Both the position numbers and the translations under genes were made by a program. DNA of 64,000 nt from Colletotrichum lupini (taxonomy: Eukaryota > Ascomycota > Sordariomycetes > Glomerellales > Glomerellaceae), in the NCBI RefSeq assembly GCF_023278565.1, contig NC_064678.1, positions 6,386,001-6,450,000 of the forward strand, read 5' to 3'. Below, piece after piece: positions 60,120 through 64,000 of the stretch. The notes below the pieces were generated by a model. That model had not been told where the DNA came from and did not search any database. It saw nothing but the letters and a program-made list of their open reading frames with translations. Each line of letters starts with the position of its first letter. The stretch's first letter is position 1.

Positions 60120-61937
60120 TCAAAAATTGGTATAAATCCTCGCCTCCCACCCCTTCAACGCCGGCGCAACCCCCTTCACCAACTCCCCACCCTTCCTCGT
60201 GCCAACCAACAACCGCACCTCAGGCGCCTCACACCCAAGCAACGCCGCAACATCCCCAGCACTCTCCCCATCCTCTTTCGAAAAGTTCATCACCACGAGC
60301 GCCTTCCTCTTCACCCCGCCATCCTTTCCACTCACCGGCGCAGGACTCTCCTTGAGTATAACCCACGTCTTCTCGTTCTCCGGATCAATCAACCGATGCG
60401 ACCCAAAGACGAACACATCGCGGTGTTGCTTCCTCAGCTTCAGCACCCTCTTGTAGAACGACAGGATGGAGTCCGGGTCGCCGCGCTGTTTCGCGGCATT
60501 GATAGACTTGTACTCGTCATGCACCCTCATCCACGGCTTCGCGCCCTCCCTCGCGAAACCAGCGTTGGGGCTATCATCCCACTGGAACGGTATCCGCGAG
60601 TGATCCCTCGCCAAGATGCGCAAGCCATGCATCGTCTTCTCGATCCGCTCCGCATCCCCAGACTCCAACGCCTCCGAGTAGAAGTTACTGCTCTCGATAT
60701 CCTTGTACTCTTCTATCCCCCAACTGGCCGGCATATTCGTCATGCCAATCTCCTGGCCCTGGTACAGAAATAACGTCCCAGACATGGTCGCCTGCCACAG
60801 CGCAATCGTCTTGGCTGAAGCAAGCCACAGCTCGGGCGTCGAATCATCACCAAACCTCGACACCGCGCGCCCATTATCGTGGTTCTCGCAAAACGCCGTC
60901 GCCCAGGCATCCGTCCCCTCGATGAAGGACTGCCACGTCTCCGTGTACTTTTTCAACGTCGACAGCGGAAACGGCTGGTAAATATACTTTGCGCCGAACC
61001 CGTTCCCGTTACCCAGCCGAATCACGGAGAACTCAAATACCATGTCCAGCTCCTTCGCCGCAGCTGAGACGTAAGGAATCACCTGTGACGGGTGCGGCGT
61101 AAGGGATAGCTCGCCGACGGAGACGGCATTGTACGGCGCCAGGGCCTTGCGGTTCATCTCACGGATGTACTCGTGGATGCGGGGTCCATTACACCACATC
61201 TCGGGCGCGGGCTGGTGCGGCGACGTCGGGTCGGTGACGGGGGCGTCGACGTAGTCTGTGCGCTTGGAGTACTTGTTCACGGTATCGATGCGGAAGCCGT
61301 CGACGCCGCGCTCGAGCCAGAAGCGCATCGTGTCCTCGTAGATGGCCTCGCGGCAGGCCTCGTTGTCCCAGTTCAGGTCGGGCTGGTCGGGGGCGTACAG
61401 ATGGAGGTAGTACTCCTGGGAGTGCTCGTCCCAGGTCCACGTCGGGCCTGCGAAGTACCCGCGCCAATTTGTCGGCGGGTGCCGCACGCCGTTGGCGTCG
61501 TAGCGCGCGGGCTTCCAGATGTACCAGTCGCGTTTGGGGTTTTCCTTGGAGGAGCGTGATTGCTTGAACCAGGCGTGCTCGACAGAGGTGTGGTTGACGA
61601 CGAGGTCGAGAATGACCTTCATGCCGCGCTTGTGGCACTCGTCCAGCAGGGTATCGACGTCGTCAACGGTGCCGTAGGGTGCGTAGATCTTTTGGTAGTC
61701 GGAGACGTCGTAGCCCATGTCGGCTTGGGGGCTCTCGAAGATGGGGGAGACCCAGACGACGTCGACACCGAGCTCGTGGAGGTAGTCGACCTCGGCTATG
61801 AGGCCGGGGAGATCGCCCCAGCCGTCGCCGTCCGAGTCCTTGAAGCTGGCGGGGTAGACTTGGTAAAAGGTTGCGTCTTTCCACCAGGGCTGCTTGCCTA
61901 CCCAGCGGTTCTCATCGTCCCAGACGAGGGATCCCAT
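60120..61937 (-). CDS. Intracellular alpha-glucosidase (maltase / oligo-1,6-glucosidase), glycoside hydrolase family 13
   Basis: A single exon of 605 residues, typical of fungal GH13 maltases. All four conserved regions are present: DLVVNHTS (I), GFRIDTV with the nucleophile Asp218 (II), SVGELS with the acid/base Glu276 (III), and FCENHDNGR with Asp354 (IV). The Val next to the nucleophile is usual in alpha-1,4-specific maltases; a Thr/Val pair there shapes specificity. No signal peptide is present (MGSLVWDDENRWVGKQPWW), so it should act in the cytosol on imported maltose or isomaltose. The gene is not next to a sugar transporter or regulator in this window. It converges on the family protein at 58957, with a 305-bp gap. 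Confidence 0.95.
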   Translation of the reverse strand: MGSLVWDDENRWVGKQPWWKDATFYQVYPASFKDSDGDGWGDLPGLIAEVDYLHELGVDVVWVSPIFESPQADMGYDVSDYQKIYAPYGTVDDVDTLLDECHKRGMKVILDLVVNHTSVEHAWFKQSRSSKENPKRDWYIWKPARYDANGVRHPPTNWRGYFAGPTWTWDEHSQEYYLHLYAPDQPDLNWDNEACREAIYEDTMRFWLERGVDGFRIDTVNKYSKRTDYVDAPVTDPTSPHQPAPEMWCNGPRIHEYIREMNRKALAPYNAVSVGELSLTPHPSQVIPYVSAAAKELDMVFEFSVIRLGNGNGFGAKYIYQPFPLSTLKKYTETWQSFIEGTDAWATAFCENHDNGRAVSRFGDDSTPELWLASAKTIALWQATMSGTLFLYQGQEIGMTNMPASWGIEEYKDIESSNFYSEALESGDAERIEKTMHGLRILARDHSRIPFQWDDSPNAGFAREGAKPWMRVHDEYKSINAAKQRGDPDSILSFYKRVLKLRKQHRDVFVFGSHRLIDPENEKTWVILKESPAPVSGKDGGVKRKALVVMNFSKEDGESAGDVAALLGCEAPEVRLLVGTRKGGELVKGVAPALKGWEARIYTNF

Positions 61938-64000
61938 GGTGAAGGAGGGGCTGTTGGATAGGTATCACGGTATCAAGCCACGCTGTAATGAGGGCGGGTT
62001 GTCGTCAATCAGGTAGGTGGAAGTAGACGAGTAGCAGAAAGGGACAGACAGACGGCGGAAGAAGGAGGAGGGATGAGTAGCGGAGGAGGAGGATGATGTC
62101 AAGTTGAGTGAGGATCGAGTGTGGGAGAGATCCGAGGTCAATGGGCAGAGGTCAGGACGCGCCGGGAACGATTCGCATTTTGACCACGCGGCGAATGGGC
62201 TGCATCGGACTTGGGACGGCGGCGATCAGTAGCCGGGGCAGAAAAATGGCGTGGCGACATGACCTGCAGCGGAGAGAAGAGCGATGGGCGTGGGGGGAGT
62301 ATGCGTAGCGGGTATTCGTGCGAGAGGAAATGGACTCGGGAGTAGAGTCGTGGTTATCGTGGCCGTGTGTGGGTTGAGTGGTTCATTTCGGGCGAGGGTT
62401 TCTGCTTCTATCGAGGACGGGGGAAGGGGGGGGGGATGAATGTCGTGCCGGCGGAATCAGTCCGTAGAAGGGCCGTGGGGAGAAAAGGATGCATCGCGTG
62501 AGGTGTGACGGGGTGAGAATTCAAAAGAGAGTGCGTTTGTCTGTGGAGATGCCGATGGGAGAATGAGCTTGTTCCCCGCCTTTTCTTGGTTATCTAATTG
62601 CTGAGTCTTCGTAGCTGCGTCTCTCTCTCTTTCTCGCACACTCTCACAGGTTCGCATCAAGTATCCATACGCAGCAAGGTACGGTGAGGTTTGCAACGTA
62701 TGGTCGCAGGAGACAGGTTTCCCCTCACTCCGCATTGCTTCCGCCCGTTCGATGTGCCAAGGTGGATACGAAGCATCCGCAAGTGCGCAGTACTCCGTAA
62801 AGTTGTTGAAGAAGCGGAGATATGCGGGATTGTTTTTTTGCTCAATTTTCATATGATTTTTCTGCTCATCATTAGCCTTTTGATTAGCGCTCCGGCGGCT
62901 TGGAACATGGGAAGAAAGTGCTTAGACTCCGCATCCGCCGCACATGGTGGCTGTCATTTATCGGATGATGATGCATTTCAGATGTACCGTGACACAAGAT
63001 GCAAAGAAAAGATGAAGAAAGAGAAATCTTCAACGGGCGGAGACTCCGCATTCCCTGTCGTTCCTCGAATAGTGGAGACCACCCGGACCCGGAGATGCTC
63101 CGCTAGACTCCGCACCTCCCTCCGACCCCCCTGTCTCCCGCGGGAGCCACAAACGTCATGCCTTCCCACCAATCAGACCTCGCCTCGGTCAAGCCTCTGG
63201 AAGAAAAAAGTGGTGATGAGCTTCAGGGCCGTCCAACAAAAGTCTGGAGAACTGGGCTGGATCATGGATGGCTGGGTTGGTCTCATCCCGAATCTGGGGA
63301 AAGACCACGCCCCGGGCCTGGCTGACGGTGGCTACGCCGCACATGCGCATGGAGCTCGGCTCGGGGATGGTGAGGCGCTCAATCTAGTTTCGACCTCGTG
63401 AGATGGATGCCGTGGTGCGAATAGCGTCAACCCATCCTTCCCATCCCTACTTTTTCCTTATTTCCCTTGATCTATCTATACGGACTCTCCGTACACAACA
63501 AGTTTCACCGGCGGAGTCTCCTGTTGACGCCTCGTGCCGCCATCTTCAGAATGATCAGAATGGGTTCCAGCTACGCCTTGGCACGAGTCGAGGACGCCAT
63601 CACCAGACCTGTAGAAGGCTTAGTGAAGCCTTTGGTTCTCCATCAATCCATAGCTTGAGATTCCATCTCCATGCTCGTCTCCAAAGTCTTGATGGTCCAG
63701 CTGGGAAACCCTCCAAAACGAGATTCAAGAGACCAATCCTGTCGCTCCATGTCATCCCCACAATCATTTCTCATACCTGCTCCGTACCGGTAGACTGACA
63801 GACTGATCCTCCGCTTCTCCACAAATTGCCCATGGAGTTGGGAAAAACAACGTGATTCGACACATCTTCCCCTCCCCCTAACCACCACAGAGTCACCAAC
63901 TAACCTCCACCCTACTGAGGACCGGGGAGGGAATGGCTCATCACCAAAATCAGATGCTTGGCACAGCAACAAACCACCCCATGTCAACCGAGACTGACAT
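61938..64000. other. Right-end region with no supportable gene
   Basis: The first few hundred bases are the alpha-glucosidase promoter, with a G-run at 62428-62437. Frames at 62457-62852, 62691-63401 and 63403-63798 overlap, lack motifs and look like chance. The region runs off the window, so a gene beginning further right may use it as promoter. Confidence 0.4.

Noticed and set aside
62428..62437. G-run as a possible G-quadruplex
   Set aside because: It is a single homopolymer run without the spaced G-tracts expected of a stable regulatory quadruplex.
1..64000. CRISPR arrays, bacterial operons, rRNA or telomeric repeats
   Set aside because: None seen. Introns and gene content are those of a fungal nuclear genome, and no TTAGGG array is present.

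Overview
The window reads as nuclear DNA of a filamentous ascomycete, most likely a Sordariomycete. Genes carry short GT-AG introns (42-210 bp, often with a CTAAC/CTGAC branch site), promoters have pyrimidine-rich leaders, and the left edge is an AT-rich block that looks scarred by repeat-induced point mutation (RIP). A cerato-platanin and other small secreted proteins suit a plant-associated or saprotrophic fungus. The genus cannot be fixed from the sequence. All exon models below were built by eye from splice sites and reading-frame continuity.

Left, 1-14.6 kb, is accessory metabolism. A RIP-like block (1-1160) ends at two back-to-back hairpins. Next come a flavin monooxygenase (+), a secreted GH36 alpha-galactosidase (-), an FAD monooxygenase fused to a multi-pass membrane region (-), an ACC-synthase-like PLP enzyme (-), a DinB-fold protein (+) and a cysteine-rich secreted protein (-). 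The two oxygenases and the PLP enzyme could belong to a small specialised-metabolism locus, but no backbone synthase is visible.

Middle, 15-54 kb, is mostly housekeeping with wide spacers: a small secreted protein, branched-chain aminotransferase, ethanolamine-phosphate cytidylyltransferase, a secreted histidine phosphatase, a conserved fungal protein of unknown role, the mRNA export factor Rae1/Gle2, a small probable mitochondrial protein, a Mak32-like PfkB protein, homoserine kinase, cerato-platanin and a Kap123-type importin. The aminotransferase and homoserine kinase, both amino-acid genes, each have a perfect TGACTCA box about 0.3 kb upstream. The cytidylyltransferase has a perfect UAS-INO-like decamer. 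The 35.3-42.0 kb stretch is a 6.6-kb spacer with no supportable gene.

Right, 54-64 kb, is again accessory and partly AT-richer. Two diverged members of one fungal protein family, possibly gasdermin-like, lie 2.6 kb apart. One is frameshifted, the other intact, and decayed coding fragments sit between them. An intracellular GH13 alpha-glucosidase follows, then about 2 kb of apparently non-coding sequence. The paralogue pair is the most interesting item in the window.
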